Shown here: one piece after another, positions 11,719-19,441 of the stretch
Layout of the letters: every line of letters begins with the position of its first letter
How positions within the stretch are numbered: position 1 is the stretch's first letter
Source: Thermodesulfobacteriota bacterium
GTDB taxonomy: Bacteria; Desulfobacterota; Thermodesulfobacteria; Thermodesulfobacteriales; Thermodesulfatatoraceae
NCBI GenBank assembly: GCA_013154385.1
Contig: JAADCO010000153.1
Coordinates: forward strand, 1-19,441
DNA length: 19,441 nucleotides
Reading direction: 5' to 3'
Notes under the pieces: generated by a model
Database searches by the model: none
What the model was told of the DNA's origin: nothing
Seen by the model: the letters and a program-made list of their open reading frames with translations, nothing else
Program-made: the position numbers and the translations under genes

Positions 11719-13407
11719 ATGCATCCCATCGTCGAAGCCGCCAAAGGTGAAAAACTTCTCCTCCTTGGTAACGAAGCCATCGTGCGCGGGGCCCTGGAAG
11801 GCGGGCTGCGGGTGGCTGCGGCTTACCCCGGAACCCCTTCCTCGGAGATAGGAAACCTCCTCTTCCAGATAGAAAGAGACCTTCCCGGTCTCTACTTCGA
11901 GTTCTCCACCAACGAAAAGGTGGCCATGGAGGTGGCGGCCGCCGCGGCGGCCAGCGGACTCCGCAGCCTCACCTGCATGAAACACGTGGGGCTCAACGTG
12001 GCCGCCGACGCCCTCATGACCCTGGCCTACATCGGCGTGCGCGGCGGGATGGTCATCATCACCGCCGACGATCCGTCCTGCCATTCCAGCCAGAACGAAC
12101 AGGACAACCGCCTCTACGCCAGGTTCTCCGGGCTGCCCATGCTCGAGCCCACCACCCCGGACGAAGCCCGGCGCATGACGGCCTACGCCTTCGAGCTCTC
12201 CGAAAAGCTCGAGCTTCCGGTCATCCTGCGCACCACCACCAGGGTCTCTCACGCGAGGGCCGTGGTGGACACGGACGAGCTCCCGGACTATTCCCAGCCC
12301 GTCAAAGGGCGCTTTGAAAAGGACCCGCGGCGCTGGGTGCCGGTGCCCGCCGTGGCCCGCGTGCGGCACCAGGTCCTGCTCGAAAAGATCCGCGAGGCCA
12401 CGGTGCTGGCCGACGGCTCCTCCTGGAACCGCATCCTCGGCGAGGGTGACTTCGGCATCATCACGAGCGGCGTGGCCGTCAACTACGTGCTCGACGCCCT
12501 TGAGGAACTTGGCCTTGAGGGAAAGGTCAAGGTGCTCGTCCTCGGGTTCACCCATCCCCATCCCACGGGGCTTCTGGCCAATTTCCTGAAGGGCATTGAG
12601 ACCTGCCTGGTGGTAGAGGAACTCGAACCCTTCCTCGAGGAAGCCGCGCGCCTGGTGGCCCAGGAGCGAGGGCTCTCCACCAACATCCTGGGCAAGGCCA
12701 CCGGGCACCTGCCCCGCCTCTACGAGTTCACCCCCGGTCTGGTCAAGGGCGCCCTCATCAGGGCCCTCGGGCTCGAAGAACAAAAGCCCGAAAGACCGGA
12801 TCTCTCCTGGGTCCCCGAACTTCCCCCGCGGCCACCCACCCTCTGCCCGGGGTGTCCGCATCGGGAGACCTATCTCGTGGTCAAGGAGGTCCTCGAAGAG
12901 CTCGGAGAGGCGGAAAACACGATCTATCCCACGGACATCGGCTGCTACACCCTGGGGCTCCTTCCGCCCATCCAGATGGCCGACTATCTCATCTGCATGG
13001 GCTCAAGCGTGGGTTCGTCCTGCGGGTTCTCCGTGGCCACGGACCAGCGCATCGTCTCCTTCATCGGCGACTCGACCTTCTTCCACGCCGGTCTTTCGCC
13101 CCTGGCAAGCGCCGTCTACAACAAGCACCGTTTCACCCTGGTGATCATGGACAACGAGACCACGGCCATGACCGGGCACCAGCCCGTGCCCTCACAGGAA
13201 CTCCGCTGGCCGGGGCTTGAGGATCGTCCCCGCATTGATCTCGAAGCCGTGGTCAAGGCCCTGGGAGTCCCGCAGGTGGTGACCATCAACCCCTATCGCA
13301 AGGAAGAAGCCAAGGCCGCGGTCAAACCCATCCTGGCCTCCAACGAACTGGGGGTCATCATCTCCAAGGCGCCCTGCATCCTCTTCCGCGGAAGGGCCAA
13401 GAAGTAA
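11719..13407 (+). CDS. iorA: Indolepyruvate (2-oxoacid) oxidoreductase alpha subunit IorA, lacking the C-terminal ferredoxin domain
   Basis: TPP-dependent catalytic subunit of indolepyruvate:ferredoxin oxidoreductase, which oxidises aryl-2-oxoacids to acyl-CoA with ferredoxin, or the reverse. The N-terminal domain shows LLLLGNEAIVRGALEGG, AYPGTPSSEIG and KHVGLNVAADALMT; LCPGCPH starts at Cys376; the TPP/Mg motif is Gly450-Asp-Ser with the downstream IMDNETTAMTG. The family usually has about 600-650 residues ending in two CxxCxxCxxxC clusters. This one stops at 562, just after ISKAPCILFRGRAKK, with no cluster motifs. The ATG at 11719 follows GGGAGGT; the GTG at 11704 lies before that site and is rejected. 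iorB follows after 10 bp. Confidence 0.9.
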   Translation: MHPIVEAAKGEKLLLLGNEAIVRGALEGGLRVAAAYPGTPSSEIGNLLFQIERDLPGLYFEFSTNEKVAMEVAAAAAASGLRSLTCMKHVGLNVAADALMTLAYIGVRGGMVIITADDPSCHSSQNEQDNRLYARFSGLPMLEPTTPDEARRMTAYAFELSEKLELPVILRTTTRVSHARAVVDTDELPDYSQPVKGRFEKDPRRWVPVPAVARVRHQVLLEKIREATVLADGSSWNRILGEGDFGIITSGVAVNYVLDALEELGLEGKVKVLVLGFTHPHPTGLLANFLKGIETCLVVEELEPFLEEAARLVAQERGLSTNILGKATGHLPRLYEFTPGLVKGALIRALGLEEQKPERPDLSWVPELPPRPPTLCPGCPHRETYLVVKEVLEELGEAENTIYPTDIGCYTLGLLPPIQMADYLICMGSSVGSSCGFSVATDQRIVSFIGDSTFFHAGLSPLASAVYNKHRFTLVIMDNETTAMTGHQPVPSQELRWPGLEDRPRIDLEAVVKALGVPQVVTINPYRKEEAKAAVKPILASNELGVIISKAPCILFRGRAKK

Positions 13408-13417
13408 GGAGGAAGTC

Positions 13418-14002
13418 ATGACCAAGTTGCGTATCCTGGCGGTTGGCGTAGGAGGTCAAGGGATTCTTCTCTTCTCGCGCGTGCTGGGCGAGACCTGCCT
13501 GAACGAGGGCCTTCCGGTGGCCATGTCCGAGGTGCACGGCATGGCCCAGCGAGGGGGCGTGGTGGAGACCAACATCGTCCTGGGCTGGAAGAGCCCCCTC
13601 ATCTCCGAAGGGGAAGCCGACGTCTTGGTGGGGCTTGAGCCCGTGGAAACCCTGCGCGCCCTGCCCCGTTGCCGACGCGACACGGTCATCATCTCGAGCA
13701 CCGATCCGGTCGTGCCCCAGATCGTCAAGGACGGTCTGGCCACCTATCCGGAGCTCGAGCCGGCTCTCGCCAAGCTGCGCGAAACCTTCGACCGCGTCTA
13801 TCTCTTCCCGGGCGAGAAACTGGCCAAAGAAGCCGGGACCAGCCGGGCCCTGAACATGGTCGTCCTGGGGGCCCTGGCGGGAAGCGGCCTCTTGCCCCTT
13901 TCCAAGGAGGCCTTTCTCAACAGCTTGCGCAAGCTGGTCAAACCAAAGTATATCGAAGCCAACGAAAAGGCCTTCGAAGCCGGGTTTAACGTCATCAAAT
14001 AA
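13418..14002 (+). CDS. iorB: Indolepyruvate oxidoreductase beta subunit IorB
   Basis: A 194-residue gamma/beta-type subunit of the 2-oxoacid:ferredoxin oxidoreductase family, partner of IorA. Diagnostic blocks are ILAVGVGGQGILLFSRVLGE, SEVHGMAQRGGVVETNI, EADVLVGLEPVETLRALP and RALNMVVLGALAGSGLLPL. The iorA stop and iorB ATG are 10 bp apart with TAAGGAGGAAGTC between them, so translation is coupled. Together they would form the usual IorAB dimer unit. The partner ferredoxin must be supplied elsewhere because IorA lacks its own cluster domain. Confidence 0.93.
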   Translation: MTKLRILAVGVGGQGILLFSRVLGETCLNEGLPVAMSEVHGMAQRGGVVETNIVLGWKSPLISEGEADVLVGLEPVETLRALPRCRRDTVIISSTDPVVPQIVKDGLATYPELEPALAKLRETFDRVYLFPGEKLAKEAGTSRALNMVVLGALAGSGLLPLSKEAFLNSLRKLVKPKYIEANEKAFEAGFNVIK

Positions 14003-14057
14003 TTGACCGGAGTCACTATGTGTTTATTTTCACTTCAAAAAGTGCGGAGGTTAAAAG

Positions 14058-14405
14058 ATGGACGTTAAGAAGATCCAAAGACTCGAAGACGTCATCCAAC
14101 TCGCCAAAGCGGGCCAAAAAATCAAAGCCGAGGTACAGCTTCTCAAACGCCCCATCATCCTGAAGATCCATCCGGAAGCTCAAATCGTCGAGGAAACCGA
14201 GGCCTATCTTCTCACCGCGAAGTTCAAGTTCTACATCGGAGACCAAACCGTAGAAATCGAGCGCATCTACGTCATGGGTTTTCCCACGGAGGAATTCGAA
14301 CAGGAAAGGGCCAACATCAACGTGGCCAACGCCCGCCTCAAAGAGGACTATCGCCGGCTCAAAGAAGCGGGCATCGAAATCGTCGAAGAAAAATACTTCG
14401 AATAA
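14058..14405 (+). CDS. Hypothetical protein, 115 residues, downstream of iorB
   Basis: Not recognised. A soluble, charged protein with no Cys motifs, signal or membrane segment. Residues 1-30 and 80-112 look helical (VKKIQRLEDVIQLAKAGQKI; INVANARLKEDYRRLKEAGI), and the middle looks like beta strands (YLLTAKFKFYIGDQTVEIERIYVMG). A GGAGG ribosome site lies 8 bp before the ATG, and a strong terminator follows 43 bp after the stop, so translation and a transcript end are well supported. The 55-bp gap after iorB is AT-richer than its surroundings and holds only a 5-bp hairpin (CACTT-CAAA-AAGTG, 14031-14044). It may be the last gene of the ior operon or an independent unit. Confidence 0.75.
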   Translation: MDVKKIQRLEDVIQLAKAGQKIKAEVQLLKRPIILKIHPEAQIVEETEAYLLTAKFKFYIGDQTVEIERIYVMGFPTEEFEQERANINVANARLKEDYRRLKEAGIEIVEEKYFE

Positions 14406-14448
14406 TCTTCCGGCTTTTTTCGGAGAAACAATCCTTCCGAGGGAACAG

Positions 14449-14491
14449 AGAAGGCCCCTCTGGCTTGAGGAGGGGCCTTCTTTGTTTTTTT
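14449..14491 (+). terminator. Strong intrinsic terminator
   Basis: A 12-bp stem, AGAAGGCCCCTC (14449-14460) against GAGGGGCCTTCT (14470-14481), with a 9-base loop, followed by TTTGTTTTTTT through 14491. It ends the plus-strand ior/115-residue transcript. The T-run touches the cydB stop codon on the other strand, so the stem may also act on the converging cydAB message, though the minus-strand side has no clear T-run. Confidence 0.9.
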
Positions 14492-15527
14492 AGTACGCCT
14501 CTTCGGTCTCCAGGAACTCCGGGCTCACCTTGTCGCTGAAGAGCTTGTAAGCCCAGATCTGATAGAGGATGACGATGGGCACGAAGATCAGGGCCACCGC
14601 CGTCATGATCTTCAGGGTCAAGGGGCTTGAAGAAGCGTTGTAGATGGTGAGCGTGGCCGCCGGGTCGAGACGCGAGGGGATGAGCCGCGGGAAGAGCCCC
14701 GCAAACCCGAAGGCCGTGGTCATGAGCACGGTAAGGGCCGAGGCGAACCAGGCCCACCAGTATCTCCCCTGACCGAGAAAGGCCGGAATGGAGATCAGGC
14801 CGAGAAGCGCAAGGGCCGGAATGATCAAAAGGATCTTGTAGCGGAAGAAGTTGGCCCAGAGATCCGTGACGAGCCCCGTGGCCACCAGGAAGATCCCGAG
14901 GATGAGGACCTCGAGCACCCAGAACTTCTCCGCCACGTGGCGCGCGCGGCGGCAGAGGTCCCCCTCGCTCTTCACGCACAGCCACGTCGCCCCGTGGACC
15001 ACGAACATCACCACGAAGAGGAGCCCTCCCAGCACCCCGTAAGGGTTGAGAAGGGTGATGATGTTCCCGTGGAGGATGCCCTCCCGATCAATGGGAAGCC
15101 CCAGGAAGAAGTTGGCAAAGGCCACGCCGAAGAGGAGGGAGGGCACAAAGCTTCCCACCACCAGGCAGAGATCCCAGACGGCCTTCCACACCGGGCTCTC
15201 TTCCTTGGCGCGAAACTCAAAGGCCACGCCCCGCAGGATGAGGGCGAAGAGGATCAAGAGAAGGGGCGTGTAGAGCGTGCTGAACATGATGGCGTAGGCC
15301 TTGGGAAAGGCGGCGAAAGTCGCCCCACCGGCGGTGATGAGCCAGACTTCGTTTCCGTCCCAGAAAGGACCGGCGGCGTTGTAGATGACGCGCCTTTCCA
15401 TGTCGTTCTTGGCCACAAAGGGCATGATCATGCCCAGGCCGAAGTCAAAGCCGTCGAGCATGAAGTAGACGGCCCAGAGGACCCCCCAAAGGATGAACCA
15501 GATGACCTGATAGATGTTGTGTTCCAT
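14490..15527 (-). CDS. cydB: Cytochrome bd ubiquinol oxidase subunit II
   Basis: Membrane subunit of the bd-type quinol:O2 oxidoreductase, 345 residues with about eight or nine predicted membrane segments. Conserved features are QVIWFILWGVLWAVYFMLDG near the N-terminus, FDFGLGMIMPF, GPFWDGNEVWLITAGGATFAAFP, ALILRGVAFEFR and the C-terminal IVILYQIWAYKLF. The gene starts 12 bp after cydA; the intervening stretch TAGGAGGAGGTCGCC includes the cydA stop and the ribosome site, so the pair is translationally coupled. It converges on the plus-strand terminator. I see no cydX-like small gene after it. Confidence 0.96.
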   Translation of the reverse strand: MEHNIYQVIWFILWGVLWAVYFMLDGFDFGLGMIMPFVAKNDMERRVIYNAAGPFWDGNEVWLITAGGATFAAFPKAYAIMFSTLYTPLLLILFALILRGVAFEFRAKEESPVWKAVWDLCLVVGSFVPSLLFGVAFANFFLGLPIDREGILHGNIITLLNPYGVLGGLLFVVMFVVHGATWLCVKSEGDLCRRARHVAEKFWVLEVLILGIFLVATGLVTDLWANFFRYKILLIIPALALLGLISIPAFLGQGRYWWAWFASALTVLMTTAFGFAGLFPRLIPSRLDPAATLTIYNASSSPLTLKIMTAVALIFVPIVILYQIWAYKLFSDKVSPEFLETEEAY

Positions 15528-15539
15528 GGCGACCTCCTC

Positions 15540-16880
15540 CTAGATGGTTGCGGGTTTGGCGGTCAGAGAGACCTTGGTCCGGGGCTCGGGCCCCTTCCGG
15601 GCAAACTTGAAGAGGAGATAGAAGTCCACCAGACCAAGCAGGGTATAGAACAGGATGAAAGCAAGGAGGGATATCCCCACCTGCAAGGGAGAGATAGGGG
15701 AGACCGCCTCGTAAGTTTTCATCAAACCGTAGACGATCCAGGGCTGGCGCCCCACTTCCGCCACCATCCAACCGAACTCACAGGCCAGATAGGGCAAAGG
15801 AATGACCCACGGGAGGATGCGCAAAAGCCAGGGGAAACGCCCCGGATTGTCGCGCGAGAGGAAGACGAGCACCGAAAGAGCGGCAAAGAGGAAACCCAGG
15901 CCCACCATGAGCCGGAAGGACCAGAAGGTCAACGTCACCGGAGGCCTTTCTTCGCGAGGCCACTCCTTGAGGCCCTTCACCGTGGCGTTCGGGCTGTGAT
16001 AGGCCAAAAGGGAGAGCATCCCCGGAATGGGGAAGAGCTCCACCTTGTTGCGCTCGTTCTTTTCGTCCGGGATGATGAAAAGATACATCGGCGCCCCTTG
16101 CTTGGTCTCCCACAGGGACTCCATGGCCGCGAGCTTCGTGGGCTGGGCCTTGGCCACCTCGCTTCCGTGGAGATGACCGTTGAAGACCTCAAACAGCGCG
16201 AAGATCAACGTCCAGGTGGCCGCCACCCGAAAGCACTTCTTGAAGAAGGCCACCTCGTTCTTGCGCGCCAGATGCCAGGCCGACACACCCAGCACGAAGA
16301 ACCCCGCCAGGATGTAAGCCCCGGAGACCGTGTGGATGAACTCCATCCAGCCGAAGGGGTTGGTGATGACGTCTATGAAGCTGGCCAGTTCCGCGCGTCC
16401 GTTGCGAATGGTGTAACCCACGGGGTTCTGCATCCAGCCGTTGGCCAGAAGGATCCAGAGGGCGGAGATGTTGGAAGCAATGGCCACCAGCCAGATGCAG
16501 AGGGCGTGAAGTTTCGGGGAAAGACGGTTCCAGCCGAAGTGCCAGACGGCAATGAAGGTAGACTCCAGAAAAAAGGCCAAAGTAGCCTCGATGGCCAAGA
16601 GGGAGCCGAAGATGTCCCCCACGTACATGGAATAGCGCGACCAGTTGGTGCCGAACTGAAACTCAAGCGTGATCCCGGTGACCACTCCCAGGGCGAAGTT
16701 GATCAGGAAGAGCTTTCCCCAAAACTTGGCCGCCCGCTTGTAGTCTTCGTCCCCGGTCTTGACGTAAAGGGTCTCGAAAATCGCCGTCAAAATGGAAAGA
16801 CCCAACGTCAGCGGAACGAAGAGAAAATGGAAGAGAGAGGCCACGGCAAACTGTAAACGTGAAGCCAAGACGACATCCAT
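15540..16880 (-). CDS. cydA: Cytochrome bd ubiquinol oxidase subunit I
   Basis: Heme-bearing subunit of cytochrome bd, which reduces O2 to water with high affinity without pumping protons. 446 residues, short Q-loop type. His18 in RLQFAVASLFHFLFVPLTLG corresponds to the heme b595/d-side ligand region (His19 in E. coli). GSLLAIEATLAFFLES carries the conserved proton-channel glutamates. QPTKLAAMES holds the Lys/Glu of the quinol loop, and GWMVAEVGRQPWIVYGLMKT is the family signature. The ATG at 16880 has AGGAGGTGA 7 bp upstream. In an anaerobe this enzyme usually serves O2 removal and tolerance. It heads cydAB with its own promoter. Confidence 0.97.
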   Translation of the reverse strand: MDVVLASRLQFAVASLFHFLFVPLTLGLSILTAIFETLYVKTGDEDYKRAAKFWGKLFLINFALGVVTGITLEFQFGTNWSRYSMYVGDIFGSLLAIEATLAFFLESTFIAVWHFGWNRLSPKLHALCIWLVAIASNISALWILLANGWMQNPVGYTIRNGRAELASFIDVITNPFGWMEFIHTVSGAYILAGFFVLGVSAWHLARKNEVAFFKKCFRVAATWTLIFALFEVFNGHLHGSEVAKAQPTKLAAMESLWETKQGAPMYLFIIPDEKNERNKVELFPIPGMLSLLAYHSPNATVKGLKEWPREERPPVTLTFWSFRLMVGLGFLFAALSVLVFLSRDNPGRFPWLLRILPWVIPLPYLACEFGWMVAEVGRQPWIVYGLMKTYEAVSPISPLQVGISLLAFILFYTLLGLVDFYLLFKFARKGPEPRTKVSLTAKPATI

Positions 16881-16929
16881 AAACTTTCACCTCCTCAAAT
16901 TGGTCTCCACCCTCCTGGATCTAACTTTA

Positions 16930-16959
16930 ATCATTCGGTTCGTCGGGAAATTTTGTCAA
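16930..16959 (-). promoter_or_regulatory. Candidate cydAB promoter
   Basis: On the minus strand a perfect TTGACA (16959-16954) is followed after 18 bp by AATGAT (16935-16930, four of six matches). A start near 16923 would leave a leader of about 40 bases to the cydA ATG. The surrounding 116-bp gap between sbcC and cydA is AT-rich and holds nothing else convincing. Confidence 0.5.
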
Positions 16960-16996
16960 GAAACTACTTAAGCATGAAATCAGAATTAAAAAGCCT

Positions 16997-19441
16997 TTAA
17001 ACAAGGGCGGGGGCATTGACCTGCAAGCGACTGGTGCCGGTGGAGTCCTTTTTGACCAGGACGTGGGCGGGAAGCAGTTGCTTGAAGCGTTCCAGATGGG
17101 TGATGATGCCTACCAGGCGGTCCTGCGTGCGCAGTTCCTCGAGGACCTGGGACACGGCCTCCAGGAGGTCCTCATCGAGGCTCCCGAAGCCCTCGTCAAT
17201 GAAGAAGAAGTGAATGGGTCTCGCGCGCAGGCGCTGGATGTAAGCCGATAGCGCGAGGGCCAAAACAAAGGAGACCACGAAGGTCTCCCCACCGGAGAGC
17301 GTTTCCACCGGGCGCTCGTGACCGAGGCGCAGGTCGTAGACGGAAAAAGAAAAGTTCTCCCGGGACATGCGGATGAGGAAGCGCTCGCCCAGCAAATCCC
17401 GCAGGAGGTCGTTGGCCACGTCCAGGATCTCGCCGAAGAGATGGCGCGCGGCAAAGGTGACCAGCGCGCGACCCCGAAGATGCTGGCGCAACTCATCCGT
17501 GAGAAGGAGCTCCTGCTCGAGCTCCCTGGTCTCCGCGAGGAGCTTCTCCTTTTCCCGCAGGTCGCGCGCGAGCTGCTGCATCTCGGCTTCGAGACGGCCC
17601 TTCTTCTCGCGCAGGGCCGCCAGGGCCTCTTCGAGCTCCGCCAGGGCCTCTTCGCTGGCTTTGGGTTCCTCCGGCGGAAGCTCCCTTTCCGGAAGGGAAC
17701 GGAGCTCCTCCTCCACCTGTTCCCTCCGCTTCTTCACGCTGCTCAGGGCCTCTTCCCAGTCCCTCAGCCTCTGTTCGAGCCCTTTCCGCGCGTCCTCGTC
17801 GAGGAAGAGGGCGCCCAATTCCTCGACGGAAGAGAGCCCTTCCTGCCGCGCGGCTTCCGTGAGAGACTCGCCGAACCTGGCCAGCCGGCCTTCTTTTTCC
17901 TGGAGGAGACCCTTCAAGGCGGCCATCTGCTTTTGGATTCGGGAAAGCTCCTCGGAGAGGGCCCTTTCCTGCTCCCGCCATTTATGCTCTTTGTCCTCGA
18001 GCTCCTTTCGTTCGGCCCCGATCTCCCGGAGCACCTCCTCGGGGAGGCGGTCTTTGAGCCGGGCGAGGATCTCCCGGCGCTCCCGCAAAAGGGCCTCCCT
18101 TTCCTCCTCGAGGCGCACGGAAAGCTCCCCTATCTCACCCTGAAGCCGGGTGACCTCCTGCTCGAGCGCGCGGATCTCGTCGGAGAGGGACTGCATCTCG
18201 CGGCGCCTCCTCTCGAGTTCCTCAAGGAGGGCCACCGCCCGGCGCTGACGATCACGGAGGGCCTGATACCTCTCGGAAAACTCCGCAAGCGGCACCTCGG
18301 GCAACTCCTTCCTCAGGCGGGCGGCCAGGCCTTCCATCTCCTTTTTGAGCTCGCGAAGCTCCCCTTCCCGGCGCTTGAGATCGGCCTCAAGCCTCTCCCA
18401 TTCGAGAAAAAGGGGCTTCAAGCGCGAGGCCGCCTGCCTCAGGCGCTTCTTCTCCCTCTTCAGGCGCTCCTCTTCTGCCACGAGCTCCTGGTAGGCCTCC
18501 CGCGTTTCTGCGGCGTCCAGGGGATGGGGATGCTCGCGGCTCCCGCACACGGGGCACGGTTCGCCGGGCCGAAGCTCCGCCGCCAGCACCACCGCTTGGT
18601 TCAGGCGCTCGTAGCGCCGGCACTCCGCAGAGACCCGTTCCAGGCGGGCCTCCACCTCGTCGAGCAGGCGCTCCAACTCCTGCGGGGCCTCTTCAGGCCG
18701 GGGGAAAGGCGCGGCAAGGGCTTTCGCCCAGAGCTCCGCAAGCGCAAGCTCCGTCTTCTCTTTCCTCTTTTGTGTCTCGAGATACTCTCGATGCAGGCGC
18801 TGATGGCGATCTTCTTTCTCTTTGAGCAGGGAGAAATCCGGCCGCAGGGCCTCCAGGCGCTCGAGGAGATCCTTCTCCTCCGCCGCGAGGGAAAGCCTCT
18901 TCTGCTCTTCCTCCGCCTGCCGCACCGCCTCCTGGATGCGCGCGGCCTCCTCCTGCTTTTTCCTGAGGAGCCCCTTGGCCTGGGAGAGCTTCTTTTGAAG
19001 CTCCTGCTTTCTCTTCTCGAGTCCGCGGAGCCCCTCTTCCCTTTTCCGGAGATCCTCGAGAGCGGCGGCCAGCGCGCGCACCTCGGCCTCCTTTTCGGTA
19101 AGGAGGCGCAAGCGGGCCTCCTTTTCGCGCAGAAACTCCGTAAGGGCCTGCTTGAGACCTTCGAGCGCCTCTGCCTTTTCCTGCTCCTGACGCGAAAGGG
19201 CCTTAAGCTCTTCCTTTCCGCGCGGCACCTCCTCGACGAGCTTCCGGAACTCCTCGAAGATGGGCTTGAGGGGCGAGAGGCGCTGATCCTGGGCGAGACG
19301 CCGCCTTATTTCTTCCATCTCCTCGCGATGGGCCAGGAGCGCGGACTCCCGGGCCTTGAGTGCCGAGACCTCCTCGAGGAGACGCGCCAGGTGTTTCAGT
19401 TGTTCGAGCCGCCGGCGCAGGGCCTTCTGGGCCTCGTCCCC
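16997..19441 (-). CDS. sbcC: Exonuclease subunit SbcC (Rad50-like), N-terminus cut by window edge
   Basis: SMC-like ATPase partner of the SbcD nuclease, acting on DNA hairpins and double-strand ends. The visible 814 residues are open to the window edge in frame. They hold a very long Glu/Arg-rich coiled coil broken by a zinc-hook CPVCG (about 18545-18558, context GEPCPVCGSREHPHPLD). Then follow the C-terminal ATPase lobe with signature LSGGETFVVSFVLALALS, Walker B FFFIDEGFGSLDED and the H-loop IITHLERF. The Walker A lobe should lie to the right, outside the window; sbcD is also not seen. The gene ends about 40 bp upstream of the cydAB promoter region, and only a weak AT-only palindrome (16986-17000) is present as a possible terminator. 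Confidence 0.93.
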   Translation of the reverse strand, partial: GDEAQKALRRRLEQLKHLARLLEEVSALKARESALLAHREEMEEIRRRLAQDQRLSPLKPIFEEFRKLVEEVPRGKEELKALSRQEQEKAEALEGLKQALTEFLREKEARLRLLTEKEAEVRALAAALEDLRKREEGLRGLEKRKQELQKKLSQAKGLLRKKQEEAARIQEAVRQAEEEQKRLSLAAEEKDLLERLEALRPDFSLLKEKEDRHQRLHREYLETQKRKEKTELALAELWAKALAAPFPRPEEAPQELERLLDEVEARLERVSAECRRYERLNQAVVLAAELRPGEPCPVCGSREHPHPLDAAETREAYQELVAEEERLKREKKRLRQAASRLKPLFLEWERLEADLKRREGELRELKKEMEGLAARLRKELPEVPLAEFSERYQALRDRQRRAVALLEELERRRREMQSLSDEIRALEQEVTRLQGEIGELSVRLEEEREALLRERREILARLKDRLPEEVLREIGAERKELEDKEHKWREQERALSEELSRIQKQMAALKGLLQEKEGRLARFGESLTEAARQEGLSSVEELGALFLDEDARKGLEQRLRDWEEALSSVKKRREQVEEELRSLPERELPPEEPKASEEALAELEEALAALREKKGRLEAEMQQLARDLREKEKLLAETRELEQELLLTDELRQHLRGRALVTFAARHLFGEILDVANDLLRDLLGERFLIRMSRENFSFSVYDLRLGHERPVETLSGGETFVVSFVLALALSAYIQRLRARPIHFFFIDEGFGSLDEDLLEAVSQVLEELRTQDRLVGIITHLERFKQLLPAHVLVKKDSTGTSRLQVNAPALV

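Noticed and set aside
11683..12861. Open frame of 392 codons opposite iorA
   Set aside because: Antisense shadow; iorA itself has all catalytic motifs and a good start.
14406..14440. Second hairpin and T-run after the 115-residue gene
   Set aside because: TCCG...CGGA is only four pairs with the T-run inside the loop, so it cannot act as a normal intrinsic terminator; the stem at 14449-14481 is far better.
14937..16856. Open frame of 639 codons opposite cydAB
   Set aside because: Antisense shadow of two well-conserved membrane subunits; the predicted product is a hydrophilic His/Glu/Gly-rich string without motifs.
16986..17000. TTAAA-AAGCC-TTTAA palindrome at the end of sbcC as a terminator
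   Set aside because: Five A/T pairs give a very weak stem, it overlaps the stop codon, and no clear T-run follows on the minus strand.

Overview
The window looks like chromosomal housekeeping and energy-metabolism DNA from a GC-rich (mostly about 60% by eye), probably thermophilic anaerobe. The gene set and the Glu/Lys/Arg-rich proteins fit Desulfobacterota/Thermodesulfobacteriota. The supporting features are a tungsten-type aldehyde oxidoreductase with its polyferredoxin, an IorAB 2-oxoacid oxidoreductase, a short-form ThiC, a PerR operon with a rubredoxin-like protein, and cytochrome bd. The phylum assignment is inference; no rRNA or other marker is present.

Layout. (1) 1-3636, minus strand: heat-shock cluster hrcA-grpE-dnaK; dnaK runs off the left edge. 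(2) 3717-5871, minus: a four-cluster ferredoxin (AorA-like) overlapping a 585-residue aldehyde:ferredoxin oxidoreductase (AorB-like). (3) 5938-6543, plus: an exported monoheme protein, divergent from the aor pair and overlapping thiC tail to tail. (4) 6506-8897, minus: an isopropylmalate-dehydrogenase-family gene followed one base later by thiC. (5) 9022-10567, plus: a YfbR/HDDC2-type HD phosphohydrolase overlapping a GlcF/LutA-like double-CCG iron-sulfur protein, whose 3' half lies in an unusual AT-rich patch. (6) 10571-11643, plus: promoter, dyad, perR, a 35-residue RCKP-type rubredoxin-like protein and an unknown 147-residue zinc-ribbon protein. (7) 11654-14491, plus: iorA (without the usual C-terminal ferredoxin domain), iorB and a 115-residue orphan, closed by a strong terminator. 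(8) 14490-16959, minus: cydAB with its own promoter. (9) 16997-19441, minus: C-terminal part of SbcC, running off the right edge.

How they fit together. The aor and ior genes encode ferredoxin-linked aldehyde and 2-oxoacid oxidation, whose oxygen-sensitive metal centres are plausibly protected by the PerR operon and cytochrome bd. The genes fall into many short transcription units of alternating direction. I see no insertion sequence, CRISPR array, tRNA, rRNA or prophage gene, and no gap over 300 bases without a gene. The features most worth checking are the inverted repeat that covers the iorA ribosome-binding site, the Fe-S-less IorA, the PerR operon with its unknown zinc-ribbon member, and the AT-rich patch inside the double-CCG gene.
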